A stretch of 12,608 nt of DNA from Lachnospiraceae bacterium (lineage in GTDB: Bacteria; Bacillota_A; Clostridia; Lachnospirales; Lachnospiraceae). The notes beneath the pieces are model-generated. The model ran no database searches, was not told the origin of the DNA, and saw only the letters and a program-made list of their open reading frames with translations. The stretch covers positions 1 to 12,608 of the forward strand of contig JAFZRD010000012.1 in assembly GCA_017620055.1 (NCBI GenBank). The letters run 5' to 3'. Positions 1-8,328 of this stretch are shown here, piece by piece (the first letter of the stretch is position 1; each line of letters starts with the position of its first letter). Made by a program: the position numbers and the translations under genes.

Positions 1-346
1 ACATGGGCGCCGTGATTTTTCCCGATCTCTTGAGCTTCATCGCGATACGCGCGTAATCGCTGTATGGTCCGCACACATATACGACATCTGCATCCGATGA
101 AAGCATTTCGATATCTTCCGCGGTAAATGCCGGTGTATACCAGACCTTTGCAGAGCCGACCGTGTTGTATTCGCGCTCACTGATTCCGGGATACGGTGCC
201 TCATCACCGTGATCGCGGTCAAGGCACATGATCCGGATATCGTATTCGCTGCCCATCCACTCCGTGAGATTGACGATCGACCTCACCGGCCCGCCGTCAC
301 GGTATCCGGGCAGATATCTCCCTGTTATGATCAGAATCCTGCGCAT
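1..346 (-). CDS. Family 4 glycosyltransferase, N-terminal part (runs off window)
   Basis: Reading the minus strand from ATG at 346 gives 115 open codons to the window edge, beginning MRRILIITGRYLPGYRDGGP and continuing with VRSIVNLTEW. A glycine-rich start of this kind (GRYLPGYRDGGPVRSIVNL) is typical of the N-terminal Rossmann domain of GT-B fold, family 4 glycosyltransferases, where this loop lies near the acceptor and donor sites. The C-terminal nucleotide-sugar domain is outside the window, so donor and acceptor cannot be inferred. The ATG lies 2 nt after the TGA of the upstream glycosyltransferase, and a GGGA stretch about a dozen bases upstream may help initiation; coupling to the preceding gene is likely. 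It would act in the cytoplasm, adding a sugar to the lipid-linked repeat unit begun by the phosphotransferase at 3361-3963. The family call is fairly secure; the specific role is not. Confidence 0.8.
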   Translation of the reverse strand, partial: MRRILIITGRYLPGYRDGGPVRSIVNLTEWMGSEYDIRIMCLDRDHGDEAPYPGISEREYNTVGSAKVWYTPAFTAEDIEMLSSDADVVYVCGPYSDYARIAMKLKRSGKITAPM

Positions 347-348
347 AT

Positions 349-1215
349 TCAGAACCGTCCCTTTTTCTCATTCTCATGTTCATATATCTTGGCATCAACG
401 AGGAAGCGGTACCAGTATGCCTGCATGAAGCAGAATATCTTCCCTTCCCTGCCGTCGAGGAAACCGAGACGGATGTAGTATCTGTAGAAGTAGTATGCCC
501 ACGCGCGGAATCCCGCGGGAAGCTTATAGTATATCTTCCAGCGAAGGAACCTTTTAAACTTCGCTTTCGCGTCAAGATCGTGGGAAGTCCCAAGGCCCGT
601 GGCGCCGGCGTTCTCGAGGCTGTTGAAGTAGTCCTGCATCTCACGCGTAGAATAATTGTTGTGCTTGTCGATCCACGCGGACAGGCCCTTGTCGTCATGA
701 TGAAGGCTGTCGTGCCTGACCTCAACGCTCCGGCCCTCAAACAGAACACAGTGCTCGTCCATGCAGCGGTCCTCGATGTTCCCCTTGCCATACTTGAACA
801 CAAGGAGCTTTCTGAGCGGATAAACGCCGCCGTGACGTATCGCGCGCCCCATGAAGTTGACCTCAAACCTCACAACTATCCCGTTCACATCGGTGTCTTC
901 GTTCGCGTTGCAAAGCTCGTCTATCTCCGCGGCGGACTCTTTCGTAAGTTCCTCATCGGCATCGATCCTGAACACCCACTTCGTCGTGATGTTCCCGTGC
1001 TCCATCCCGTACAGGAACTGCTTCGCATACAGAAAAGGTTTGAGCTCGTTGACAAGAACATCGGCACCGAGATCCTTTGCGATATCGACCGTCCCGTCGG
1101 AGCTTCCCGAATCAACGACTATGATCCGCTTAACTATCGGCTTTATCGACTCTATGCACTTTCTGATGTTTACTTCCTCATTCTTCGTCAGAATGATCGC
1201 GGTTATATCAGCCAT
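349..1215 (-). CDS. Family 2 glycosyltransferase (WaaE/KdtX-like)
   Basis: This is a 288-residue single-domain GT-A glycosyltransferase. The N-terminus ITAIILTKNEE (about 4-14) is the usual first beta strand and nucleotide loop, DSGSSDGT (35-42) is the UDP-binding loop, and DADEE (85-89) is the metal-binding DxD region. The C-terminal half has the basic, aromatic-rich stretch RWKIYYKLPAGFRAW followed by YYFYRYYIRLGF, probably an amphipathic membrane-surface element. This layout, with WIDKHNNYSTREM in the middle, resembles the WaaE/KdtX-like branch of GT2, whose members add a hexose to surface glycans. The sugar added here cannot be read from sequence. The start is supported by GGAGAAGAG directly before ATG. 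It is separated by 12 nt from the upstream GT4 gene and 2 nt from the next GT4 gene. It would extend the lipid-linked oligosaccharide on the cytoplasmic face of the membrane. Confidence 0.88.
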   Translation of the reverse strand: MADITAIILTKNEEVNIRKCIESIKPIVKRIIVVDSGSSDGTVDIAKDLGADVLVNELKPFLYAKQFLYGMEHGNITTKWVFRIDADEELTKESAAEIDELCNANEDTDVNGIVVRFEVNFMGRAIRHGGVYPLRKLLVFKYGKGNIEDRCMDEHCVLFEGRSVEVRHDSLHHDDKGLSAWIDKHNNYSTREMQDYFNSLENAGATGLGTSHDLDAKAKFKRFLRWKIYYKLPAGFRAWAYYFYRYYIRLGFLDGREGKIFCFMQAYWYRFLVDAKIYEHENEKKGRF

Positions 1216-1220
1216 CTCTT

Positions 1221-1224
1221 CTCC
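1221..1224 (-). promoter_or_regulatory. Shine-Dalgarno of the family 2 glycosyltransferase
   Basis: GGAG lies 5 nt upstream of the ATG at 1215 in the 12-nt gap after the preceding stop codon (TAA-AACGGAGAAGAG-ATG). It supports this start and shows the gene can be initiated independently of strict stop-start overlap. Confidence 0.6.
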
Positions 1225-1227
1225 GTT

Positions 1228-2418
1228 TTATCCGGCGCACTCCGCCAGCATCTTCTCTATCAGGTCAATATGCCCTGCCTTCGTGAAATGTTCATCATAG
1301 TAACGCTTCGCGTTCCCGCCCATACGGCGAAAATCACCTGCCGCGGCCATCCTGTCCGCGACATCCGCAAGCGCCGCGGCATCTTCCGCCGGTGCGCACA
1401 TACCGCATCCGCTCTCTTCAATGACCGTCTTTGCCTCGCCGTTTGCCGCCGCGATGACCGCCCTGCCCGCCGCCATGTATGACTGGATCTTGCCGGGAAG
1501 CGTATAGCTTATGAGTTCGTCGTCGGAAAGCGTGACTATCATGGCATCAGCCTTCGAATAGAACTCCGGCATCCGCTCGACCGGAAGCCTTCCGTAGAAA
1601 GTTATCCTGTCACCCAGGTTCATCTCTTCGCAAAGCTTCTTACACTCGTCGAGCGCAAATCCGTCTCCGACTATATGCCATCTGATTCGCTCATCACGGA
1701 CAAGCGCAGCCGCTTTGATGATGGTCTGTACGCTCTGCATGTGCCCGACGTTTCCGGCAAACACATAATCAACGGTCCCTGTATCTTCCTTTTCGGCAAC
1801 ATCCGAAAACAGCCCGTCGGCGAACTGTGGTATATGAACATATTTGCCGGATCTGATCCCGAGTTCCCCGGTAAAATAATTCTCAAACATCCGGGATGTA
1901 TAGCCCGTTACATCCGCACCTTTGTATATCCTTATACTTACCCGTTTCATGAATCGGTAGAAGCAGCTGCCTCTGTTTATTCCGAGACTTGCCAGGCTTG
2001 CCGGCCACAGGTCGAGACAATAAAGTGCCAGATGCTTCGTCCTTCCGAACCATTTTGCAACGTATGCCGGAATGGCCATCAGGACCGGTGAGAGCTGGTA
2101 TACGAATATAACGTCAAAGTCCTTCTTCATGAAGAGGGCCTTTATGCATCCGTGCCATACGAATGAAACATAGTTACGCGCCAGGCCGACCTTGCCGGGG
2201 GTTCTCGGACGCTCCTTCACACGGATGATATGAACACCGTTCACAACCTCATCCCTGTGCGCCTTACCCTTATATTCATCCGGAATGACACCCATCGGAT
2301 AATTCGGAAGTCCGGTAAGAACGGTCACATCATGTCCGCGCGCAGCAAGCTCCTCGCAGACCTCATGTATCCTGAACGGTTCCGGATGATAATACTGACA
2401 GACTACCAATATCTTCAT
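1228..2418 (-). CDS. Family 4 glycosyltransferase (WbuB-like)
   Basis: The 396-residue protein has the two-domain GT-B layout of family 4. The N-terminal domain opens with MKILVVCQYYHPEPFR and has GLPNYPMG at 36-43, a loop common in WbuB-like enzymes. The C-terminal donor domain has FAGNVG (220-225), HIVGDG (248-253), YGRLP (275-279) and LPGKIQSYMAAGRAVIAA (307-324), then NGEAKTVIEESGCG (326-339). At the position where many GT4 enzymes carry the last Glu of the EX7E motif (FEYMAAG), this protein has Ser313 (QSYMAAG). From memory this variant occurs in WbuB-like relatives, so it probably does not mean inactivity. WbuB of E. coli transfers an N-acetyl-fucosamine-type sugar, but the donor here is unknown. 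The ATG overlaps the upstream TGA (ATGA), implying translational coupling to the SDR gene. Only a weak GGA precedes the start. Confidence 0.9.
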   Translation of the reverse strand: MKILVVCQYYHPEPFRIHEVCEELAARGHDVTVLTGLPNYPMGVIPDEYKGKAHRDEVVNGVHIIRVKERPRTPGKVGLARNYVSFVWHGCIKALFMKKDFDVIFVYQLSPVLMAIPAYVAKWFGRTKHLALYCLDLWPASLASLGINRGSCFYRFMKRVSIRIYKGADVTGYTSRMFENYFTGELGIRSGKYVHIPQFADGLFSDVAEKEDTGTVDYVFAGNVGHMQSVQTIIKAAALVRDERIRWHIVGDGFALDECKKLCEEMNLGDRITFYGRLPVERMPEFYSKADAMIVTLSDDELISYTLPGKIQSYMAAGRAVIAAANGEAKTVIEESGCGMCAPAEDAAALADVADRMAAAGDFRRMGGNAKRYYDEHFTKAGHIDLIEKMLAECAG

Positions 2419-3359
2419 GATCCGTTGTCACTCTTCTCTTTCCTGCCCTTCGCCTGCAGGTACTCTCTCACTTCATCACCTATGGCACTCCGGAACGTCC
2501 TCGGATCGTATCCGAAATCGCGTGATGCCTCCTCGTGGGGGTACACTCTCGGCTCACACAGTCTCTGGACCTTTTCCCTGAAATCGATCTTTCCTATCGA
2601 TACAAGATATATGAACCACGCTCCCGCATAGGCTATCGGGAAAGGAACGCTTACGAATCTCATTCTCTTGGACAGATATGCTCCCATTTCGATCAGCATA
2701 TCCCTGAGTGTGATCTCCTCTCCTCCCGAAAGAATATAGTCGTGTCCGCCCGTTATCTTCTCGCTCACCAAAACATCGTAATATGCCTTGCCCAGATCAG
2801 CGTAGTGCACAGGCTGGAGCTCGTATTCGGCGTTGTTGACAACCGGCATGAAAGGAAGCTTATCGACCATCCTGATGAACGATGCCACATTATGATCGCT
2901 GATCGTTCCGTATATCATCGTCGGACGAAGTATCGTCAGTATGATGTTCTTGCTCTTCGACATCATGTATACGAAGTCGTCTATGTTCCTGTATTCCTCG
3001 CCGGCCTCTTTGTACTTTGAGTAGATACCCGTCGTATGAACGCAGATCATCCTTCTGACAAAATTGTTCGCTGCCGCATGAACGATCTGTCTTGACCAGT
3101 GTATGCCGGCTATATGGACGATCGTATCTACACCGAGAAAAGCCTCGCCGAGGAACAGCTCATCGTCAAGATCTCCGTACATGCGCTGGACATCAAAAGA
3201 GGGAAGGATATCTTTATCCCTCTCCCGTTCTTTGTGAAGAAGAAGCCTGATCCCGCCGGGAAACATCTTCCTGATCTTCTCCTGATTCTGTTCCAGCCGG
3301 AAGGCGAATGCCTGTCCCGACTTGCCGGTGATACCGGTGATCGCGAGTATCTCGTCCAT
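2415..3359 (-). CDS. NAD(P)-dependent sugar-nucleotide epimerase/reductase (extended SDR)
   Basis: A 314-residue extended short-chain dehydrogenase/reductase. The Rossmann glycine motif is TGITGKSG (8-15, GxxGxxG), VHIAG (81-85) follows the fourth beta strand, HTTGIY (108-113) supplies the Thr position of the active site, and YMMSK (131-135) is the YxxxK catalytic pair. RPTMIYG (145-151) and QPVHYADLG (182-190) match the substrate-binding half of sugar-nucleotide epimerases and 4-ketoreductases. A hydrophobic stretch at about 238-255 may give membrane association. Proteins of this type act on UDP- or dTDP-hexoses; its position straight after a sugar phosphotransferase suggests that it makes the donor for that enzyme, for example by reducing a 4-keto-6-deoxy-HexNAc, but this is inference. 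The ATG is 1 nt past the phosphotransferase stop, with AAAGGA 8 nt upstream, and the gene overlaps the next by ATGA. Confidence 0.87.
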   Translation of the reverse strand: MDEILAITGITGKSGQAFAFRLEQNQEKIRKMFPGGIRLLLHKERERDKDILPSFDVQRMYGDLDDELFLGEAFLGVDTIVHIAGIHWSRQIVHAAANNFVRRMICVHTTGIYSKYKEAGEEYRNIDDFVYMMSKSKNIILTILRPTMIYGTISDHNVASFIRMVDKLPFMPVVNNAEYELQPVHYADLGKAYYDVLVSEKITGGHDYILSGGEEITLRDMLIEMGAYLSKRMRFVSVPFPIAYAGAWFIYLVSIGKIDFREKVQRLCEPRVYPHEEASRDFGYDPRTFRSAIGDEVREYLQAKGRKEKSDNGS

Positions 3360-3360
3360 G

Positions 3361-3963
3361 TTATCCGTCCTTTGGTCCGCCTTCGCTCACGCCCTCCGCC
3401 TTTGCCACCGCAAAGAACGTTCCGAAGAAGCACTTGAGGTCGAACGCGAAACTTAAGTTCCTGACATACTCTCCGTCATATGCCGCCTTAACATCTATCG
3501 GAAGCTCATCCCTTCCGTTTATCTGAGCCCATCCGGTCAGGCCGGGTTTGACATCGTTCGCACCGTATTTGTCGCGCTCATCCAGCAGGTCATACTGGTT
3601 CCAAAGTGCGGGGCGCGGCCCGACAAAGCTCATCTGTCCCGCAAATATGTTGAAGAGCTGCGGTATCTCATCTATCGAATATTTCCTTATCGCTTCCTGG
3701 AACGGCGACAGGAGGGATGCCGCATTTTTGAGTTCGTGCGTCGGCGTGTCCTTTGGAGCGCTTACCGGCATGGACCGGAACTTGATGATCATGAAATGCG
3801 ATCTGTGTATCCCGACACGTTTCTGTTTGAAGAATACCGGTCCGGGCGAATCGATCTTGATCATCACGGCCACAACGAGCATCGGGATCGCGGCAAAGAT
3901 TATGCCGATCCCCGACAGCACGATATCGATGATCCTCTTAATGACGTTTTTGTAAATGCTCAT
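3361..3963 (-). CDS. Undecaprenyl-phosphate sugar phosphotransferase (monotopic PGT)
   Basis: A 200-residue bacterial sugar transferase of the small, PglC-like type: it has only the catalytic domain and lacks the multi-helix N-terminal region of WbaP/WcaJ. A hydrophobic segment at about 9-36 containing Pro27 fits the re-entrant membrane helix. [16 protein letters not shown] (36-51) and KFRSM (61-65) follow, then the catalytic Asp-Glu pair at 98-99 in [25 protein letters not shown] (113-125) and [16 protein letters not shown] (140-155). The family transfers a sugar 1-phosphate from a UDP-sugar to undecaprenyl phosphate, the first membrane step of polysaccharide or glycan synthesis; the likely substrate is a UDP-HexNAc or its deoxy derivative, but this is not determined. 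The start overlaps the uvrA stop as ATGA, so translation is probably coupled to uvrA. It heads the glycan assembly block that follows. Confidence 0.93.
   Translation of the reverse strand: MSIYKNVIKRIIDIVLSGIGIIFAAIPMLVVAVMIKIDSPGPVFFKQKRVGIHRSHFMIIKFRSMPVSAPKDTPTHELKNAASLLSPFQEAIRKYSIDEIPQLFNIFAGQMSFVGPRPALWNQYDLLDERDKYGANDVKPGLTGWAQINGRDELPIDVKAAYDGEYVRNLSFAFDLKCFFGTFFAVAKAEGVSEGGPKDG
3368..3373 (-). promoter_or_regulatory. Shine-Dalgarno of the SDR gene
   Basis: AAAGGA lies 8 nt upstream of the ATG at 3359, inside the last codons of the phosphotransferase gene. Spacing and sequence support the chosen start. Confidence 0.6.
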
Positions 3964-6809
3964 TTTGATTTATCCCGTTTTAAGAGCGGCGCAACATATG
4001 CCCCGGTAAATGATGCCTGGTCTTTTGCCACCTGTTCGGGTGTCCCTTTCGCGATGATCCGGCCTCCTCCGTCTCCGCCTTCCGGCCCGAGATCGATGAT
4101 GTAGTCCGCGGTCTTGATCACGTCAAGGTTGTGTTCAATAACAACAACGGTGTTTCCGCCTTCGGTCAGTCTCTGCAGTATCTCAACAAGCTTGTGAACA
4201 TCCGCAAAATGAAGTCCCGTCGTAGGCTCGTCGAGTATGTATATCGTCCTTCCGGTACTTCGCCGCGACAGTTCGGTCGCAAGCTTGATACGCTGCGCCT
4301 CACCTCCCGACAACGTCGTCGAAGGCTGTCCGAGCTTGATGTATCCGAGTCCGACTTCATTGAGTGTCTCTATCTTTCTTCTGATGGCAGGAACGTTCTC
4401 GAAGAACGGCAGTGCCTCCTCGACCGTCATGTCAAGGACATCATAAATGTTTTTTCCTTTGTACCTGACCTCGAGAGTCTCGCGGTTGTATCTCTTGCCC
4501 TTGCAGACTTCGCACGGCACATACACGTCCGGGAGAAAATGCATCTCGATCTTTATTATACCATCTCCGCTGCAGGCTTCGCATCTTCCGCCCTTTACGT
4601 TGAACGAAAATCGTCCCTTCGCGTATCCTCTCTCCTTCGCATCCCTTGTCGTTGCGAACAGGTCTCTTATAAGGTCGAACGCACCCGTATAGGTCGCGGG
4701 ATTGGATCTCGGAGTCCTTCCGATCGGAGACTGGTCGATAGCGATTATCTTATCGAGTTCGCCTATGCCTTCTATCCTGTCGTGTTTGCCGGGTATCGTC
4801 CTTGCCCGGTTAAGATCCCTTGCGAGGCGCTTATAAAGTATCTCATTAATAAGAGAGCTCTTGCCCGAACCCGAGACACCTGTGACACACGTGAACACAC
4901 CGAGAGGAATGTCCACGTTAACATTCTTGAGATTGTTCTCGCATGCACCTTTTATCTTCAGGAACTTCTGCGGCTTGCGGCGCTTTGCCGGAACCGGGAT
5001 ATACAGTTCGTGACTTAAGTATTTGCCGGTCACCGATTCTTTGCACTTCATTATGTCGGATACGGTCCCGCTGACAACGACCTTGCCGCCCTCGCTTCCG
5101 GCGCCCGGTCCGATATCAACGATATGATCCGCAGCCATCATCGTCTCCTCATCGTGCTCGACGACGATCAGGCTGTTCCCGAGATCGCGGAGGTTCGCGA
5201 GTGCCCCGAGAAGCTTTCCGTTATCTCTCTGATGAAGTCCGATACTCGGCTCATCAAGTATATATGCAACACCGACAAGTCCCGAGCCTATCTGGGTCGC
5301 AAGCCTTATCCTCTGGGCTTCCCCGCCCGAGAGCGAACCGGTGGCTCTTGCAAGTGTCAGATAATCGAGTCCGACCTCTACAAGAAAACCGAGCCTTGCC
5401 CTTATCTCCTTTAATATCCTCGCCCCGATCAGCTCCTGCTGTTTCGTAAGTTTCAATCCGTCAATGAACTCCTTGAGACGGACTATAGACATTGTCGTCA
5501 TCTCATATATGTTAAGGCCGCCGACTGTCACCGCCAACGCTCCCGGCTTCAGTCTCATCCCGTTACACGCTTCACACGGAGTGAACCTCATGAACGTCTC
5601 ATATTCGGCCTTTGAACTCTCCGATGCGGTCTCGCGGTACCTTCTCTCAACGTTTCTGATGAGTCCCTCGAACGGAACGTCATATACGCCTTCACCGCGC
5701 ATTCCCTTGTATGACACCTTCAGAACCTCTCCTCCGGTGCCGTCGATGATCAGGTCATGAACCCTTTTCGGATATTTCTCAAAAGGCGTTTCGAGACTGA
5801 ACCTGTACTTCTTCCTCATCGCATCGAGAGTCGCATATGTGAAGCTGCTCTTGTCATTGCACGACTGCCATCCGGGAACGGCTATCGCTCCCTCCATGAT
5901 CGAGAGCGACTTGTCGGGAATGATAAGATCCTCATCGAATCTCATCTTGTATCCGAGTCCCGCACACTCGGGACATGCACCGAACGGATTGTTGAATGAA
6001 AAACTCCTCGGCTCTATCTCGTCAATGCTTATGTTACAGTCGGGGCACGAAAAGCTCTGCGAGAAAGTCATCATCTTCCCGTCTATGACATCTACGTACA
6101 CAAGTCCGTCAGATAACTGCATCACCGTTTCGATCGAATCGGTGAGCCTCTTGTTGATGCCCTCTTTAACGACAAGCCTGTCAACTATGATCTCGATATT
6201 GTGCTTGATGTTCTTGTCGAGTTTTATATCCTCGGACAGCTCATACATATTGCCGTCAACACGGACTCTCACATATCCGCTCTTTGCGGCGCGCTCGAAC
6301 ACTTTCGAATGCTCACCCTTACGGCCTCTTACGACCGGTGCGAGAAGCTGTATCTTCGTTCCATCGGGAAGGCTCATGACCGAATCCGTCATCTGGTCGA
6401 CACTCTGGCGTTTTATCTCCTTGCCGCATTTCGGACAGTGAGGAACACCGATCCTCGCAAACAGAAGTCGGAAATAATCATATATCTCTGTAACTGTTCC
6501 GACGGTCGATCTTGGGTTCCTGTTCGTTGATTTCTGATCTATCGATATCGCGGGAGGAAGGCCTTCTATCGAGTCAACCTCAGGCTTTTCCATCTGCCCG
6601 AGGAACTGGCGCGCATACGACGAGAGGGATTCCATGTAACGCCTCTGTCCCTCCGCGTAGATCGTATCAAACGCAAGGGATGATTTTCCGGAACCGGACA
6701 GACCCGTCAGAACAACCAGTTCATTCCTGGGAATATCGATATCTATGTCTTTGAGGTTATGCTCTTTGGCGCCCCTGATCCTGATCATGGGGCTCTTAGC
6801 TTCAGCCAT
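3960..6809 (-). CDS. uvrA: Excinuclease ABC subunit A
   Basis: UvrA is the damage-recognition ATPase of nucleotide excision repair; as a dimer it finds lesions and loads UvrB. The 949-residue protein is full length and intact. Two ABC modules are visible: Walker A GLSGSGKS (36-43), signature LSGGEAQ (493-499) and Walker B YILDEP (516-521) in the first; GVSGSGKS (644-651), LSGGEAQ (833-839) and YILDEP (857-862) in the second. Cysteine pairs C255/C258 with C279/C282 and C743/C746 with C766/C769 form zinc modules; C125/C128 and C412/C415 could form the third one known in the family. The start overlaps the upstream acyltransferase stop by 8 nt and has GAGG 9 nt ahead. The gene is not next to uvrB, as it often is in Firmicutes: three glycan genes lie between them, and the stop overlaps a sugar phosphotransferase. 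Nothing in the protein suggests a specialised or self-resistance paralogue. Confidence 0.99.
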   Translation of the reverse strand: MAEAKSPMIRIRGAKEHNLKDIDIDIPRNELVVLTGLSGSGKSSLAFDTIYAEGQRRYMESLSSYARQFLGQMEKPEVDSIEGLPPAISIDQKSTNRNPRSTVGTVTEIYDYFRLLFARIGVPHCPKCGKEIKRQSVDQMTDSVMSLPDGTKIQLLAPVVRGRKGEHSKVFERAAKSGYVRVRVDGNMYELSEDIKLDKNIKHNIEIIVDRLVVKEGINKRLTDSIETVMQLSDGLVYVDVIDGKMMTFSQSFSCPDCNISIDEIEPRSFSFNNPFGACPECAGLGYKMRFDEDLIIPDKSLSIMEGAIAVPGWQSCNDKSSFTYATLDAMRKKYRFSLETPFEKYPKRVHDLIIDGTGGEVLKVSYKGMRGEGVYDVPFEGLIRNVERRYRETASESSKAEYETFMRFTPCEACNGMRLKPGALAVTVGGLNIYEMTTMSIVRLKEFIDGLKLTKQQELIGARILKEIRARLGFLVEVGLDYLTLARATGSLSGGEAQRIRLATQIGSGLVGVAYILDEPSIGLHQRDNGKLLGALANLRDLGNSLIVVEHDEETMMAADHIVDIGPGAGSEGGKVVVSGTVSDIMKCKESVTGKYLSHELYIPVPAKRRKPQKFLKIKGACENNLKNVNVDIPLGVFTCVTGVSGSGKSSLINEILYKRLARDLNRARTIPGKHDRIEGIGELDKIIAIDQSPIGRTPRSNPATYTGAFDLIRDLFATTRDAKERGYAKGRFSFNVKGGRCEACSGDGIIKIEMHFLPDVYVPCEVCKGKRYNRETLEVRYKGKNIYDVLDMTVEEALPFFENVPAIRRKIETLNEVGLGYIKLGQPSTTLSGGEAQRIKLATELSRRSTGRTIYILDEPTTGLHFADVHKLVEILQRLTEGGNTVVVIEHNLDVIKTADYIIDLGPEGGDGGGRIIAKGTPEQVAKDQASFTGAYVAPLLKRDKSK

Positions 6810-8325
6810 CGTATGTTACCTCGAATGTTTCAAGAAGGTATGTCTTGCCTTCGGACTCGCTGTATGCGAACAGCTCGATCTGCGACTGCACCATGAACCT
6901 TCTCTGAATGCTGAGTGAGAATCTGTCGATACCTTCTTCTTCCGACTGTCTGTGAAGCAGCTGGTAATCCGTCTCAATGCACTCGTCATCGGTCCTGGCA
7001 TACACATCGACCGTACCGGCACCTATGGGTGCGTTCACCACACCGTCGATCCTGAATATCGATGTCATATCGTTCGGATCGAGGATGATCTTCGACCCTT
7101 CCACGCGTCCTCCCGAAACATCCGTTATATCGTATGTCACTGCGGGATCGTCGCTGTATACCCCGTCACCCTTATAAGGAGGTTCATAGTAATATCCGGT
7201 AAAATCACTTGTTATGGGCATCTCACTTGAGATCGATCTTTCGGCCGTCTCGAATATCACCATATCCGGGAAAGTCAGGTTCACGAAATACTGAACATAA
7301 TCGCTGTTCTGTCTGTGCACGAAATACACTTCCTTAAACCGGTTATCATAGAACTTCTGATATGACTGGAAGTAACTGTCCGTGAACACGAGAAGCCTGC
7401 GGTTGTTCGGAGCGCTCTCGTTAATATGATGCGTGTAGAACGTGTCGGTGCTGCACTGCATGGCCGGCTTGAGAAGTTCGGTATAGTCCGCGGTCAGATC
7501 ATCGCGCAGCGAGTACAGCGGCACATCTTCATCGATCGCGAACTTCGCATTATCAAGTGTATCCACGTGAACGGTATTTAGATCGAAGTTGTCCCTCGTA
7601 AGAGGAGGAACATCATCAAACCACTCGCGGATCTTCCGATCGATGAGTTCATGCCCTATGAATGCTCCGCGGTCGTTCCAGTGCGTCACGTCATAAAGCT
7701 TGTTATACAGAAGCTCATCTCCCTTTGCCGCCTCAAGATCATCACGCGGATTAATATAACATATATCCGTCGCGGCCATCTTTTTATCGAGATACTGCAG
7801 TACCGATTCGTTGCTCTCATTGACATGAACCGTCTTCGGGAAATACTCGGGATATATAGTCTTCTTGTCGGGGCAGACGAAATACAGGAACCTGATATCC
7901 TTTGAATTCAGATAGTCATTCGTCTTCCCGAGGAAATCCACCATGGAATCTATGTACCGCTCATCGGTGTTGAGCCTCTGGTACGCCGCGATATAATCCT
8001 TGTCCTTGTAGTATATGTGACCCTCCTCGCCCCACATGAACAAAGGGTTTACCATCGCACCGAAGAGCGCATTGTTTGCTTCCGTATACAAGGCGATCGA
8101 TCCCTCGCGGAATCCGATCCTGTCATTGACGTAGTTGTACACGGACTTCATGTAATCTTCCGATAGTTCGAATTCGGGCCACTCCTCAAGCATCTTGTTC
8201 TCATACTCACTCGTCTGATTTTTCTTAAGGTTCATGAAACAGACCGGCAGCACAAGGAGCAGGCAGAACAGGGCGATGAACACCACAGACGGTATGCTGT
8301 TTTTATCAAACTTAAGCTTACCCAT
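6802..8325 (-). CDS. Membrane-anchored AlgJ/AlgX-like SGNH acyltransferase, MBOAT partner
   Basis: The 507-residue protein has one N-terminal membrane segment (about 11-31) followed by an extracytoplasmic domain. VNDRIGFR (66-73) matches the start of AlgJ/AlgX/DHHW-type SGNH proteins; [12 protein letters not shown] (211-222) is the His motif and FTDSYF (314-319) the putative nucleophile Ser317 block, with His215 as base. In AlgJ and AlgX the acid is two residues before the His; here that site is Val213 and the nearest Asp is 212, three before. Such proteins move acetyl groups delivered by an MBOAT onto polysaccharide outside the membrane. The MBOAT gene is immediately upstream, 3 nt away, which supports the pairing. 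Residues from about 380 to the end look like an extra beta-rich domain beyond the usual length. No Shine-Dalgarno is seen before the ATG, so it probably depends on coupling. The acceptor glycan is unknown. Confidence 0.85.
   Translation of the reverse strand: MGKLKFDKNSIPSVVFIALFCLLLVLPVCFMNLKKNQTSEYENKMLEEWPEFELSEDYMKSVYNYVNDRIGFREGSIALYTEANNALFGAMVNPLFMWGEEGHIYYKDKDYIAAYQRLNTDERYIDSMVDFLGKTNDYLNSKDIRFLYFVCPDKKTIYPEYFPKTVHVNESNESVLQYLDKKMAATDICYINPRDDLEAAKGDELLYNKLYDVTHWNDRGAFIGHELIDRKIREWFDDVPPLTRDNFDLNTVHVDTLDNAKFAIDEDVPLYSLRDDLTADYTELLKPAMQCSTDTFYTHHINESAPNNRRLLVFTDSYFQSYQKFYDNRFKEVYFVHRQNSDYVQYFVNLTFPDMVIFETAERSISSEMPITSDFTGYYYEPPYKGDGVYSDDPAVTYDITDVSGGRVEGSKIILDPNDMTSIFRIDGVVNAPIGAGTVDVYARTDDECIETDYQLLHRQSEEEGIDRFSLSIQRRFMVQSQIELFAYSESEGKTYLLETFEVTYDG
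6819..6822 (-). promoter_or_regulatory. Shine-Dalgarno of uvrA
   Basis: GAGG lies 9 nt upstream of the uvrA ATG, inside the final codons of the upstream acyltransferase. It fixes the start that gives the 8-nt gene overlap. Confidence 0.55.
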
Positions 8326-8328
8326 AAA

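Noticed and set aside
297..866. 189-codon minus-strand frame overlapping the family 2 glycosyltransferase
   Set aside because: Its translation is rich in Ser, Thr and Arg without motifs, while the overlapping frame gives clear GT2 motifs with a good Shine-Dalgarno.
1216..1227. The largest gap between genes in the run as a possible terminator or regulatory site
   Set aside because: Only 12 nt, filled by a Shine-Dalgarno; there is no inverted repeat or T-run.
376..1482. 368-codon plus-strand open frame opposite the GT2 and the end of the GT4 gene
   Set aside because: It is codon-aligned with the minus-strand genes, so its stops would arise only from TTA, CTA or TCA sense codons, which these genes rarely use. 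The two genes are in the same frame across a 12-nt gap, which lets the shadow span both. The product has no recognisable motif.
4131..5018. 295-codon plus-strand open frame inside uvrA
   Set aside because: It is also codon-aligned antisense to a strongly conserved gene, so it has the same codon-usage explanation, and it has no motif or convincing start signal.
6810..6900. Possible internal promoter before uvrA (TTGAAA on the minus strand)
   Set aside because: No -10-like hexamer is found at 16-18 nt spacing; the sequence is simply the end of the acyltransferase coding region.
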